A DNA stretch of 64,000 nucleotides from Odontocerum albicorne (GCA_949825065.1 OX463842.1:32854727-32918726), one strand, 5' to 3'; shown: positions 13,101 to 23,230, counted from the first letter of the stretch. Notes: a model not told the origin generated them from the letters alone. Translations and numbers: made by a program.

Positions 13101-13960
13101 CTTTGTTGAGACATTTCATTAAACTTTACATAAGGTATTACAAAGTTATATTAAAATTAACACTGAATTGAACCATAAAATTCAACACTGAATTGAACCA
13201 TAAAATATATTTATTACAAGATGAATATTTTGGTATACCCAATTGAGATACGTTCAATTAAAATTCTAAATTGGATCTTTCTTGTACTTATGTGTATTCA
13301 TATTTCTCTGTTTTCTATTTTTTTTTATAAATATTTCTTTTTTTACAGCGAGGGAGAACATGTTTGGATCATTCGATCTTGGATCAAACTTCTGCCCCAA
13401 GGAATGTGAACGAGTATTTAGTCAAACCTCATATGGTTCCCAACCCAGATGATCTCCTCAATACATTTCATACAAAAAACTCAGTTGGAAAAACAGAGAT
13501 ACCGAATGAAAGTATTAATTCTAAGCAATCTTTAAATTTTCAAACTAAACCAACCATAAATATAGCGAGAAATATTATAAATGGTCGCATAAATAGGACA
13601 AATGGAAATAATCAAACAAATAATCAGGAATCATCGAATTTATGTAACAAGACATCGTGTGATTTAATCCCTTCAAATGGTGATAGACTTATCATTAACA
13701 CCATCAATCTTAACAGTACGGTGTCTATGGAGACACATGAAACACTGCTCAGGTGCAACAAATCAGAACATCATAGAATCAATTTGAAGCGTGGAAGATG
13801 TTTTTATGCAATTCGATTAGGAAGCGCTTTTAAAGTATGCAAAAAAATAAAATGTCGGACGAACTTTAAAAAGTCCAAACACTTTAAAAATGGAGACTAC
13901 AATACAAATAGTGAAAACTTTACTCCATGGCTTGTTCAACATTTTGTTGATGCTTTGTAG
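4022..13960 (+). CDS. TMTC1-like protein, C-terminal seven exons
   Basis: TMTC proteins are multi-pass ER membrane proteins with lumenal TPR repeats; in vertebrates TMTC1-4 are linked to O-mannosylation of cadherins. The exons are 4022-4186, 4850-4963, 6398-6541, 8365-8564, 9930-10086, 11136-11283 and 13349-13960. All have AG/GT borders and matching phases, giving 512 open residues to a TAG at 13958-13960. In order the protein has a last membrane segment, the ARTLQRNRDWKSRETLLRSG signature, about three TPR units (AKMHYNFANFL..., AHNNLGTLI..., AHYNLGKLY...), a helical region, and an Asn/Lys-rich tail of about 200 residues. TMTC1 has many more TPRs, so the C-terminus is short in TPRs and divergent. 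The 5' exons lie left of the window. The TMTC1-like assignment is by motif; TMTC paralogue confusion is possible. Confidence 0.88.
4850..4963 (+). CDS. TMTC1-like exon: first TPR
   Basis: Flanked by 'attttcag' and 'gtgagt'. It encodes SGLAALPHNAKMHYNFANFL followed by RDSNQPDLAVTHYNEALR. PHNAK.HYN.ANFL is the conserved start of the TMTC1 TPR array. Confidence 0.9.
5067..5370 (+). repeat. tRNA-related SINE, copy A (+)
   Basis: Begins 'ggtgcatagtaacgcactg' and carries a Pol III B-box-like gttcgaactcc at 5121-5131. It shares its body ('cgattgtcgctcttcag', 'tcatcagatccagtacagc') with the minus-strand copy at 15680-16005. The tail is A-rich. It sits in a TMTC intron in sense orientation. The A box is weak, so the tRNA origin is inferred from the B box and layout. 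Confidence 0.65.
5430..6397. other. Intron, nothing recognised
   Basis: AT-rich TMTC intron sequence. 6165-6345 contains a short repeat ('acgttttatgccttaagtg') but no coding or element boundary that I can support. Confidence 0.4.
6398..6541 (+). CDS. TMTC1-like exon: second TPR
   Basis: Flanked by 'cttttag' and 'gtaatt'. It encodes LWPSYASAHNNLGTLIVETS and continues through QAEKHFLAAIRYSRDHVNAH to YNLGKLYR. The alternating AHNNLG / AHYNLG motifs are TPR helix A signatures. Confidence 0.92.
7150..7212 (+). repeat. Interspersed repeat family B copy
   Basis: 'cttgacaatggtatattctc' and the following 'catatataggaatttaccac...attcaagaag' match the copies at 25236-25300 (+) and 27388-27456 (-). Non-coding. 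The family is not recognised. Confidence 0.45.
7255..7385 (+). repeat. Interspersed repeat family C copy
   Basis: Shares 'gagggctgccaccatt', the 'tatgggggaaaag' block and the 'ccataaactgtt' tail with 11985-12145 and 22480-22600. It is probably a relic of the fold-back element described at 11834-12539. Confidence 0.4.
7390..8364. other. Intron, nothing recognised
   Basis: Low-complexity AT-rich TMTC intron. The short open frames here have no recognisable motif and no splice context. Confidence 0.4.
8365..8564 (+). CDS. TMTC1-like exon: third TPR and linker
   Basis: Flanked by 'cttctag' and 'gtaagt'. It encodes NDNRTTESLHMLERCVTLDP, FVLAYLELVNL and a following ILEPNNWEHYVRYAQWLENN segment. 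The ERCVTLDPKFVLAYLEL and WEHYVRYAQWL stretches look like successive TPR helices. It leaves one base for the next exon. Confidence 0.9.
8565..9929. other. Intron, nothing recognised
   Basis: AT-rich intron. 8700-8800 is less AT-rich ('ggtaggtccacagtctggcg') and may be part of an old repeat, but no second copy was found in the window. Confidence 0.35.
9930..10086 (+). CDS. TMTC1-like exon, helical region
   Basis: Flanked by 'cattttag' and 'gtaagt'. It encodes FRIQALKMYLIALGISERKS followed by IQDRGDIISLRGASLILRSF and GQRSRILQLVTR. The first helix resembles a degenerate TPR. The phase (2 bases in, 2 out) fits both neighbours. Confidence 0.85.
10268..10477. mobile_element. 210-bp MITE with 50+ bp TIRs
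   Basis: Near-perfect terminal inverted repeats start AGTTCGGAAATTCTAGGATG and extend about 55 bp on each side with few mismatches. The element is flanked by 'tat' on both sides (10265-10267 and 10478-10480), consistent with a 3-bp target duplication. The core is AT-rich and non-coding. It lies 182 bp downstream of a TMTC exon, within the intron. Confidence 0.85.
11136..11283 (+). CDS. TMTC1-like exon, divergent C-terminal region
   Basis: Flanked by 'ttgaag' and 'gtatgt'. In the phase demanded by the previous exon it reads WHVGKRWGGSLHYGRDIYLH followed by QWKLRQELSTRANFYSPQP and ISQEGSIMSM, without a stop. YLHQWKLRQELS looks like an amphipathic helix. The other two frames give less protein-like products. 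Support is phase, borders and composition; the segment itself is not a motif I know. Confidence 0.72.
11834..12539. mobile_element. Fold-back element with long TIRs, TTA duplication
   Basis: The left arm starts AGTGGTGAGGTGCCTATTAG and the right arm is its diverged reverse complement (cgcaccccgccact at its end). Pairing continues inward: 'gatgacattttc' / 'gaaaatgtcatc', 'cgtgttg' / 'caacacg', and 'atatttccatg' / 'catggaaatat' near 12120 and 12304. The whole element therefore folds on itself. TTA flanks both sides (11831-11833, 12540-12542), as in PIF/Harbinger-type elements. There is no coding sequence. Related fragments lie at 7255 and 22480. Confidence 0.7.
13349..13960 (+). CDS. TMTC1-like terminal exon, Asn/Lys-rich tail
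   Basis: The acceptor is 'ttttttacag'. Phase 0 from the preceding exon gives 203 residues ending FVDAL and TAG. The sequence begins RGRTCLDHSILDQTSAPRNV, is rich in Asn, Lys and Thr, and has a basic Cys-containing block near the end (RCNKSEHHRINLKRGRC, CKKIKCRTNFKKSK). No membrane segment or known domain is seen. A different frame from the same acceptor would stop at 13407-13409 and is rejected on phase. Confidence 0.75.
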   Translation, partial: RGRTCLDHSILDQTSAPRNVNEYLVKPHMVPNPDDLLNTFHTKNSVGKTEIPNESINSKQSLNFQTKPTINIARNIINGRINRTNGNNQTNNQESSNLCNKTSCDLIPSNGDRLIINTINLNSTVSMETHETLLRCNKSEHHRINLKRGRCFYAIRLGSAFKVCKKIKCRTNFKKSKHFKNGDYNTNSENFTPWLVQHFVDAL

Positions 13961-14102
13961 GGATTGTTGAAATGTTCTTTTTGTATAGTATTTTCATTGT
14001 TACAAAGGACTATACATAAGTATCATTCAAGTACCTTTGTGGAATATTAAACTTTTTGATATTATGTATAATATCGAAGAATTGTTTAATAATTACTTTA
14101 AT

Positions 14103-14119
14103 AATAAAACAATAATAAA
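14103..14119 (+). terminator. Poly(A) signals of the TMTC1-like gene
   Basis: AATAAA hexamers lie about 145-155 bases after the TAG at 13958-13960, in a T/A-rich 3' UTR. This is the first clustered AATAAA after the stop. Confidence 0.5.
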
Positions 14120-15670
14120 AGAGAGAATATATTTTTGCTGACATTAGCTAAGCTGAATCAATACTAGACTATTTAGTATAGATGGCAAGTTTCCTAGTAT
14201 CAAAATAATGTATAGAATTAAATAATGTATGATATATTCTAATAAATTTTGGAAAAAAATAATATGAGCTGACTCATTACATTCTTTAAATATGTATGAG
14301 TATAAAGCTCTGTTTAGACTGATATTTATTTTAAACACTTATGGTTAGTAAATAAATCTCTTAATTTGAAACAATTTTCATACAAATTGGATGCAAGTGA
14401 ATTTTAGAAGGATAATTTTTGAGAATGTATTTCGGAAAGCAATTCAATCTATCATTATATAGAATGTGTGTAAATATTATGAAATTTACGGATTGCAAGT
14501 TAAAAATGTTACATTTATTTTCTATAATATCAGTGTATCAACATTAATACATATATATATTTTATTACATTCATATTAAGATTAAGTCATGAAATAAAAA
14601 TGCATTATAAATATTAAAAATTAGCATATTTTTGGTAAATGATGAAAATAAATTTAATTAAAATAAATAAGCTACTTATTATTCATAGAACTTGTCAACT
14701 ATTATTTACATTGGAAATATTTAACTTCTGAGTTGTTAATTAAAATTATCAAAATTATATTATTTTGCATTTCTGATTTATCTTCTAAAGACTACTAGAC
14801 ATGATTCAAGAATCGCAAGATATTTGCCAAATCATCCATGATGGACGCCAATCTCAATATAATATCATACTGCTTTGGTAATGCAGTCAAACATAAAAAA
14901 ACAAAAACTGCCAATAAGAAATTTTATAGAATATAGTATCATGTCTAATGGGCTTTAACCAGGTTATTATGATGATTTATTTTTCTAAAATAAATTACCT
15001 ACATGAGTACTCATATTGATTTTTTTTGTGGAATGAGTGAAACATTATAAAATATGATGGTAAAATTAAGATTTATAGATGACAAATAATTTCCAATGGT
15101 GATCACATATGTACTACAACAGGCAAAATAAACTTAAATTTAAGCTAAATATAGAAGACTATAACTTAACATGTAATATCAAGTATAAAATAATTTGTAA
15201 TCATATCCACATTAATTTTCAAGATACGTTTTAATGGTTTTTATTTATTACACTCACTGTTATTAAAGTTATTTTGGAAAAGTAGCACTGTTATAGAAAC
15301 TTTTTAATCTTAAGTAGCGATCTACTTAAGCAGCCAAGCAAAAAGTATTAACAGCGCTACTTTATAGCTACTCTTAGAATGAAATGTACTTTTGATAGAA
15401 TTTTACTTAAGAACACTGATTATCACGTTTATCTGCATAACTTACATTTACAAGAAAATGGTTTGAATTTTTTTAGATATTCTGTAACTCTATTATCATC
15501 TTTGATATGGCTATTAAAATCAACACTTTTCAGTAATGGATACAAAGTGTACGTAATTATTAACATAAACAAAAATCATCTCAATCCTTAAATTAGTTGA
15601 ATTTCTTTGAATAAGCTGTACACATCTATGTAGATATAAATATTTTGCCTATAACAAGTATCAAATCCAT
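14120..15670. other. Intergenic, nothing recognised
   Basis: AT-rich sequence downstream of the TMTC gene. Only short open frames with no motif were seen. Confidence 0.4.
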
Positions 15671-15679
15671 AATCCTTAC

Positions 15680-16005
15680 TCTTGTCGTTACTCGGTCTCG
15701 TAGTCGAGGATCCCCTTACCATTCCAATGTCAATTCAGTTGGAAAGTGAAACTGTGCTGTAGACTTCTGTTTCTTTCTTTTTTCTCTTCTTTAATGCTGT
15801 ATTGGATCTGATGGCACACCAAAATGAGACAATCGAAGCTCACTAGTGGTTTTTTTTTAAAGAATATATATCTTTATACCCCCGAATACTAGGCGGAAAA
15901 AATACTTGTGTCATTTGAGGGGAATAGCACAGCACGGGCTTCGAACCGGTGACCGGCCACACGGAAGTCCAGTGTGTTATTGCACGGCCATGCACCTCCC
16001 CATCC
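15680..16005 (-). repeat. tRNA-related SINE, copy B (-)
   Basis: On the minus strand it starts 'ggtgcatggccgtgcaataa' and has a B box (ggttcgaagcc, plus-strand 15937-15947). It shares the body of copy A at 5067 ('cgattgtctcattttgg', 'catcagatccaatacagc') and runs on into a 'gaattgacattgg' / 'ctacgagaccgagtaac' tail. The head is better preserved than in copy A. Confidence 0.75.
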
Positions 16006-16009
16006 CTAC

Positions 16010-18020
16010 TGTGTAATAATTTTTAAAACATTTAAATTAAAAATCAGTAAATATTGAATTTATTTTGGATTTCATTTATGACAACTTTCAACTTTCAAAA
16101 ATGATTTTTTTAAATATATTTCAGAAACCATGTTATATCTTACCATTCATTTAATGAATACAAAATATATTTGTATACATATAAATGTTAAATAAAATGC
16201 TAGCAATATAGCATGGTAAGCTACAGAAACTGGCATGAACCAGTATAGCCCCTGCATGACCCTAGTCACACTGGGAAATAGACATAAGTCTTGAAGCCAT
16301 ACATAAACAGTATATAATAATAGGTTATTTTTATGTTTTTTTTGTATAAAAAAAAACAAAGTCAAAAACGAAACAGTGATAACTGCGAAATCAATATAAA
16401 TAATGAAATCTCAAATATTCATCGAAATGTTCATTTGTACGTTCACTTGCAAAATTTGACAGTTGTATTTGTCCATTCAACTGCATACGATTTTGGAAAC
16501 ACAAACGTTATCTGTAATAATTTTAATGTTTTCCTGTTTTAAATTTCTTTACTGAAAGGAGTGCATTAGTTGGCCATTGCCAATAAAATTCATTGATCAT
16601 GGCCAATCACACAACTTCAAATGAGTGTTTTTTTTATTAAATGGTAGATATTTTTAATCTTCATTATCTATACATAAAATAACACATCAATACAGGGATA
16701 CTTTGCTATTATTAGGTTGGCAGAAAACATGTCAAGTTTCTAAAATATTTTGATGTATGGTATTTTAAATGCATCAATTATTAAACTTTATTTTTAATAA
16801 TTTATAAAATAGAAATTAGCTGTTTAATTTCCTGTAACTATTTAATTTGTGGGTATGTACTTAAATTATTTTATTTGAATTGTAATCATTTCATAATCAT
16901 GTAAGAGCAACCAATTTTTATAAATATTCTTTTGACACTTCATACTCGTATTTCCTCCTTTACCATATCAGAAATATCATAATAACATGGTGATTGTGGG
17001 CAATAATAATAAGACCAATATTGTTATTAACCCCTTCAGTGGCTTAACCACCTCCGCTTCCTCACCTTTATAGCGGTGGTTATAGGCTGCTGTTGTGTCT
17101 GAAGATGAACCGTTCCATTCGGCATATGATCGTACCAGTTGACACTCATTATTCTCCTAAGGTTCTATTCTCAAAACTGTCAAGTCTTCTTTCTTTGAAC
17201 ATGATAACATTTCAAAATTCAGAGCTGTTCAGTAAAATAGGCAGTATGCAAATGCCAAATAACAATACAGATTAAAAGTTGAGGAGTATGGTCTTCGAAT
17301 TGCTACAGGCACTACTGGCAGCACCTATTGTACTAGGTAGCTCATTCCTCAGACCTCCATTTTCAGTAATTGTGGTATCCAAATACTAATTTTTATTAAA
17401 TCTATTGGCAGGAACGCCATTTATATACAGGGGAGGGAATGTCCTTATCAGGACATGAGTCACTTCACATCAATCCCGTTTTTCAAACATTTATATACAG
17501 GTCAAGACAAAGAAATTTCTCTTATAAACTGTGTATTGCATATTGTAAATCCCCCACAGTGGTTCTTAACTAGGTGATATTCATATATTCAAGGTTGCCG
17601 GCCAAACTCCTCCATAATCTCATCAATAAGCCACCTTTACTCCACAGGAAGGACTCTCTTTTTCTACATACTTGTATCGAATATACTTGTACTATATGTA
17701 GAAAGAAATCTTATAAAACACTGCAAGAATCTTTTGATTTCAGGACTCTACTAAAAATTCAACTGAATTGCCCAACAGGCATAGTCAATGAAGTATATGT
17801 ATTATCTCTGGATTTGTTGTGTTCTAGATTTGTTTTTTTGCATTATACACAATTCAGGGCATTTTAATGTCCAACAAAGTATTGTTAATTTAATAAAATC
17901 AATAACAATAAACACAATGAAATTTCTATATAACAAGCCTTGTTCAGAAACAATATTTTGTCTAGTCTATGCATTTTGGCGAGTCAGTGAAGTCCTTTAC
18001 ACTGGCATCTATGCCACACT
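16010..18020. other. Intergenic, nothing recognised
   Basis: AT-rich. 17405-17515 has two 'catttatatacagg' units. No gene, exon or element boundary was supported. A TACTCGTA site sits at 16943. Confidence 0.35.
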
Positions 18021-18022
18021 TA

Positions 18023-18583
18023 CAGTACCCGGCGGTAAGTAATGCACATCGAGCTTAAGAAAGAGACTTTCGGCCATAATCGGCTAACTTCGGCTTTGTA
18101 GAGCGTCGTCTCTATACGTAGAATGCTTGACAACGACTGACAAATCACGACGGAACACGTGTATGAATGACAGAGACGACGCTCCACAAAGCCGAAGTTG
18201 GCTGATTATGGGCCATAGTCTTTCATAACACATTGATCTCCAATAAGATTTTCGTAAAATGTCCAAAAAATGTGTGTACATTTTTAGGTTGTTAATTTAA
18301 TATAACCTACCTATCACATTCATGAGTATATCTTTTAGAACCATGAAGATATCTTAAGGCCATATCGTAGTAAGATAGAAGAGGGCCATGTCGGCCAAGT
18401 TTAATAGTAGTTTAATAAAGAGCGCGTAGCCGACGGACAGAATGACACTCTGAAGTTAGGTATGCCGTGTCAGCCACCGGTGGCCGACACGGCCCAATTG
18501 GAATACCTCGGTGTCGGCCACCGGTGGCTGACACGGCGATCAACATGTTAAGCGCGATGTGTATTACTTACCGCCGGGTACTG
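18023..18583. mobile_element. Tigger/pogo-like MITE with nested hairpins
   Basis: TIRs CAGTACCCGGCGGTAAGTAA... at both ends, about 35 bp with few mismatches, are flanked by TA on each side (18021-18022, 18584-18585). The CAGT start plus TA duplication suit pogo/Tigger elements. Inside are a second imperfect inverted repeat (18063-18113 with 18171-18224, sharing 'cgaagtt' and 'agcgtcgtctct') and a perfect 27-bp inverted repeat (18464-18490 with 18511-18537, 20-bp spacer) whose arms each contain the palindrome CCACCGGTGG. No coding sequence. Confidence 0.85.
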
Positions 18584-18589
18584 TACATA

Positions 18590-19843
18590 CAATACTCAAA
18601 TTGAAGGTTTTCAAATATCTTAAAGAAACAGGTTATTCAGGGGGTAGTATATTTTTTCAAGAATCTTTAAGGGTGGTAAAAAAAAATAACATGAAAATAA
18701 ACTGAAAGTAAGAAGAAATAAGTCCAATATCTAGCATTCATAGTCATATTATGAAAAATTAAGATTCAATACTTAATTTTTCAAAACACTGTTACATAAT
18801 TATGAGAAGAACTTGCGGACTTTTTCTCAAGATTGCAAAAAACGTTTTATATCATAGAAATTTTCATAAATTGTGTAAATATTGATTATGCCCTAGTTTA
18901 AAATTGATAATCTTTGTTTTTTAATGTAAATAATTAAAATTAATAATTATGTGATAATATGCCAAATTACACTAAATTATATTTAGGTAGATAAATTGGA
19001 AGAAATATCAATTTCTGTCACAACGAATAACATTTTGCAGAAAGTTGGAATTGAATTGATATCAAATCATGTCTTTCTGAGTGTACTTGTGTGTTTTCTA
19101 ACAAATTCAAATTGAAAAATAAATCAGATTTAATATTTTTTTCAAAAATTGTTGGGAATCATCTTAAATAAAGAATTAAATTTGCTGAATATCAATTTCA
19201 TTATTTCATTTATTTAATTGAATTGAGAAAAATTAGCAATGCATTCTAGCAATTATATTGATTGAAAATATTGTAAATAAAGCCTCCAAACAGATGAGAT
19301 AAAAATGCAAATAATATTTACAAATCAAAATAGAGGGAAAATAGAGCTTTAAAATTATTTTCCTGATATTCGATACTTGATTATTTTTTAAAACTTTTGT
19401 TACTAAATTTTCAATTATTTAAATCCTTTACATATAATTTCATTTCATTACAGGAGCAAAATTCCAAAAAAAACAGAATTATTGCTGAGTTCTGTTCCAG
19501 GTGGCCAAATTTTCAAAGGTGTTGTCACATAGTCTTCTACCTCAATGTGATGTTAAGGAAAAATTTTGTGAGCACATAAAATGCACCCATTTAGTTACCT
19601 GCACTCTTGACAGTGACAGAAACATGTGTAAGACCTGCTCAAGCCCCTGCATATGATGGTCTGAGTGGTCCTTGTGAACACACTGTGCAGAGCTCCCGTT
19701 TGAAACGTTATCCATCTGATAAGCCAATTAAACACAACAATAACTTTGATAAAAGTTATTACAATCTTTAACTTCACTTTTTTCAATCTTGTTTTGATAA
19801 ATAAATAAAACACTTTTATTTCTTCATTTTCTAAATACTTTTT
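18590..19843. other. Intergenic, nothing recognised
   Basis: AT-rich stretch between the Tigger-like MITE and the 74-bp array. No supported feature. Confidence 0.35.
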
Positions 19844-20583
19844 ACATATGATTATGTACCTTATCATTATGTACACTTTAGTTGGTTATGATTTATAATG
19901 ATGAGCGTGCAATATAAACATATGATTATGTACCTTATCATTATGTACACTTTAGTTGGTTATGATTTATAATGATGAGCGTGCAATATAAACATATGAT
20001 TATGTACCTTATCATTATGTACACTTTAGTTGGTTATGATTTATAATGATGAGCGTGCAATATTAACATATGATTATGTACCTTATCATTATGTACACTT
20101 TAGTTGGTTATGATTTATAATGATGAGCGTGCAATATAAACATATGATTATGTACCTTATCATTATGTACACTTTAGTTGGTTATGATTTATAATGATGA
20201 GCGTGCAATATAAACATATGATTATGTACCTTATCATTATGTACACTTTAGTTGGTTATGATTTATAATGATGAGCGTGCAATATAAACATATGATTATG
20301 TACCTTATCATTATGTACACTTTAGTTGGTTATGATTTATAATGATGAGCGTGCAATATAAACATATGATTATGTACCTTATCATTATGTACACTTTAGT
20401 TGGTTATGATTTATAATGATGAGCGTGCAATATAAACATATGATTATGTACCTTATCATTATGTACACTTTAGTTGGTTATGATTTATAATGATGAGCGT
20501 GCAATATAAACATATGATTATGTACCTTATCATTATGTACACTTTAGTTGGTTATGATTTATAATGATGAGCGTGCAATATAA
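19844..20583. repeat. 74-bp minisatellite, ten copies
   Basis: Unit starts are at 19844, 19918, 19992, 20066, 20140, 20214, 20288, 20362, 20436 and 20510, exactly 74 bp apart. Copies are almost identical; one visible change is 'aatatt' for 'aatata' at the border before 20066. The unit contains 'tatgattatgtaccttatc', 'cactttagttggttatg' and 'aatgatgagcgtgc'. 74 is not a multiple of 3, and no open frame spans the array. Confidence 0.97.
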
Positions 20584-20589
20584 ACAAAT

Positions 20590-21425
20590 AGTAATATTGA
20601 CCAAATGTGTTATTTAATTTATTTTATTTAGATGCTTTATAAAAAAATTCATTCGCAGCCATAATAATTGTAAATATTCTGAACAATAAGTATCAATACT
20701 TTTAAACAACCATTTAAATCATAGTTATGGGATTGGAAACAAAAACAACAATAAATTGACCAATATTTGCATGGTATAAACAACATAACAGAATATTTTT
20801 GAAGAAATCATTAAATTCTATTTCATTCCAAATTAAACAAACTATCTATCTTCTATAATATTTACCTTTGATAATATGTTATAAAACTGATTCATGTCAT
20901 TAGAAATATGTAATCATCGCTGAATATATTCCATTATCTTTATAGGGTTATGTATTATATACATATATATATATATAACATTTGTATACACTTGTATAAA
21001 CAATAAAGGAATCACAATTTTTTAACAATTTTTTTTATTTTATTTACTGTATTTTCAGAGTTGGAAAAATATGCATAGAATATAAAAAAATAGTACAATG
21101 ATACAAAACAAACCCCTATCACAATTAACAACAATCAGAACTTAGTTTTATAGTAAAGATTAAGAATTTGCTACACTAGTGATATCAGTCGATAATTCCT
21201 ACTACCCAGGGCGGATCTTAACTGCCTTCAAATAATTATTAATTATTTCCAAGGTGAACTTAAAAACACTAGCAGCAGTTCCCCTGTCAACCTACACTTA
21301 CTATGACCAAAGTCACAATTGTGAAAAAACTTCCTGGGGCTCACAGCTGGGACGCTAGCTGATTGGTATTGCATGCAAGGTGCTATGGTTGACAAAATAT
21401 TTATCGGCGTTTTATAGATGTATAC
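20590..21425. other. Intergenic, nothing recognised
   Basis: AT-rich, with a short (TA)n run near 20957-20977. No gene seen. Confidence 0.35.
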
Positions 21426-22254
21426 CATAGTTTCCCAAACTTTTTCGCCCCGTAGACCACTTGCCGATTTTTTTGTTTTCCATAGTCCCCCTGCCTGCCT
21501 AATATTGAATGTTCCTAAACTTATTAACTTCAAATGTATTTTTGACAGCTGACACAGTGCTGTTCACCTTGATAAGTTTTTTTGTAGAGTGGACAATTAT
21601 AAAAAAATAAAAACATGTACAATTTTTATTCATATCTTTATTGAAAAGACACAAAATTCAAATAAATATATGGCTTTGGAAAGAAACAAATCAAAACCTA
21701 GTAAAATTCTTACATAAAATGAATACACAAATAATATGTTACTATTAATGAGAGGGATGAACCTGATGATCTGATAGCAATGGTTCAATATTTGACTTCA
21801 AATTAGTAAGGTATAGTCTTAAATCTCCACGTTCAGTGATTTGCACTCAATTTCTTTTTTTCGTAAGAAGATTGTCAACCGCCCTAAAACATCTTTCCAC
21901 GAAGTATGAAAATGGAAAAGCTAACAAAAACTTTTTTGCAATAGTCCGTAATGCAGGATAAGCAACAGGAATATCTTTCTGAAGCCAGAACTGCACCTTA
22001 AGTTCTTTGTTTGTACTTATTCCAATCAGTTATTCTTGCAATATATACATGTATGTACACACAATCTGTGTTAGGTGTAATAAGACATTTACGGAACGCC
22101 TAAATATTGATGATGATCTGCCTAAATGGGATTTACTCACGTGGACCCCCATTTACATTTCGTGCGCCCCCATTTTCTTTTTTTGCTGACATAGACCCCT
22201 TGCAAGTCGAAATCAACCCTTGGGGGTCCATATAGACCACTTTGGGAATCTTTG
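21426..22254 (-). mobile_element. Decayed hAT element with 8-bp duplication
   Basis: The left end CATAGTTTCCCAAACTTTTT and the right end (reverse complement CAAAGATTCCCAAAGTGG) form short imperfect TIRs of hAT style. They are flanked by atgtatac (21418-21425) and gtgtatac (22255-22262), an 8-bp duplication with one change. The transposase remnant lies on the minus strand. Confidence 0.8.
21765..22003 (-). pseudogene. hAT transposase C-terminal relic
   Basis: The minus strand reads KELKVQFWLQKDIPVAYPAL, then FLLAFPFSYFVERCFRAVDN and LLTKKRN, a stop (TGA), and VQITERGDLRLYLTNLKSN. The P.SY..E..F.AV block followed by an 'R..L..LRL.L..' block is the hAT dimerisation region of ZBED5-like transposases. 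The rest of the protein is deleted. Confidence 0.75.
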
Positions 22255-22479
22255 GTGTATACCGTCCAGCACAGTATACCTCACTGAAACTTATTACCAG
22301 CTTTTAAATATCTACAGAGTTAATCTTATCCATAACCACAGATGTGGTTGAATTTGACCACCATTAATGGCATGGCTCATTTTATAGGCACACAGCTTAG
22401 GGGAAAATTGTTTACATTATCAATTTGCTTGAATATTTGAAGAGCAAGGATTTTTAGAATTATTTGGAGGTTGTTTTTT

Positions 22480-22600
22480 TTCCGGCAAGGGGGCTCACCA
22501 CCTTTCCAAAGAAAGAGAAGAAAACTCTTTCTGCAATGGGAGAAAAGAAGGAACCTGAAAATAAGTATTTTTTTTCCATGTTATAAATCATCCTAAAACA
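22480..22600 (+). repeat. Interspersed repeat family C copy
   Basis: 'aagggggctcaccacctt', the 'ctctttctgcaatggg' block, 'acctgaaaataagtattt' and 'ccatgttata' match 11985-12145 closely. A fragment of the fold-back element family. Confidence 0.5.
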
Positions 22601-22734
22601 TCAAACTATATTTTATTTTAAAAACTATCACAAATCTACATATCACATAAAATGATAATAAATATTATTTAGTAAGTTCTCCAAGTTTTCCACTTTTGTT
22701 GTATACAATACATCATGCCATGAACCAGTGTCTT

Positions 22735-22800
22735 CCAACCAACTCAAAAGATATTGAAGAATCTCATTAGGTGCGTCCCTTAAGTTGTCATTTGTCTTCA
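22735..22800. repeat. Short repeat 'ccaaccaa..aaagatatt'
   Basis: 'ccaaccaactcaaaagatat' recurs as 'tcaaccaaccaaaagatatt' at 23548 and 'ctaaccaaccagaaatatat' at 45642. Probably the antisense end of the common 'ttggttggaagagat' LINE/SINE tail seen at 33914 and 38939. Confidence 0.35.
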
Positions 22801-23154
22801 ATGATGTCATTAGACTTTGTTCAAATTATTTTTCTTTTCAAATTTTCACTGTCAACATTATAGATCAGAACTTTACTTTTATATGTTATATTGCATGTAA
22901 GACCGAAGCCTAAATAAACTGTTACTAACATAAGATAACATAATGTAATTATTTACTTTATCTTAAAGAATGCTCCCAACTGACAAATAGCATATAAATC
23001 ATCTAAAACTGCATACAAAGCGCATAACGACTATGCTAGTTGAACCTTGTTTATTTTATAATTAAGTCACATAGATACATAATTATTTCAATTTAAGAGG
23101 TCGACTTAAAGGAAATAAATTGCAATCGTATAAAAACATTTATTATTTAAGTAT

Positions 23155-23230
23155 AACCTCCTGATTGGTAAGACGCTTGACTTCCACCTGGGAAATAAGA
23201 GTTTGATTCTTGATGGTTTCTAAAAGCGAA
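23155..23230 (+). repeat. Possible tRNA-like SINE head
   Basis: 'cctcctgattggtaagacgc' and 'gagtttgattcttgatgg' have the spacing and look of degenerate Pol III A and B boxes. Similar heads occur at 28201 and 29711 (+) and, reversed, at 23610, 27315 and 40055. No tRNA gene structure is complete. Confidence 0.35.

Noticed and set aside
13221..13409. Alternative reading SEGEHVWIIRSW from the last TMTC acceptor
   Set aside because: Fits only if exon 11136-11283 is skipped, and then stops after 20 residues; the phase through 11136-11283 gives a 203-residue open tail instead. An isoform by skipping remains possible but is unsupported.
19595..19876. 93-residue minus-strand frame
   Set aside because: AT-rich frame running into the minisatellite; no motif or conserved pattern.
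19844..20583. Regular array considered as CRISPR
   Set aside because: The whole 74-bp unit repeats without variable spacers, and the genome is eukaryotic.
23155..23230. Functional tRNA gene
   Set aside because: Only degenerate A/B-box-like strings; no acceptor stem or cloverleaf. Same for 23610, 27315, 28201, 29711 and 40045.
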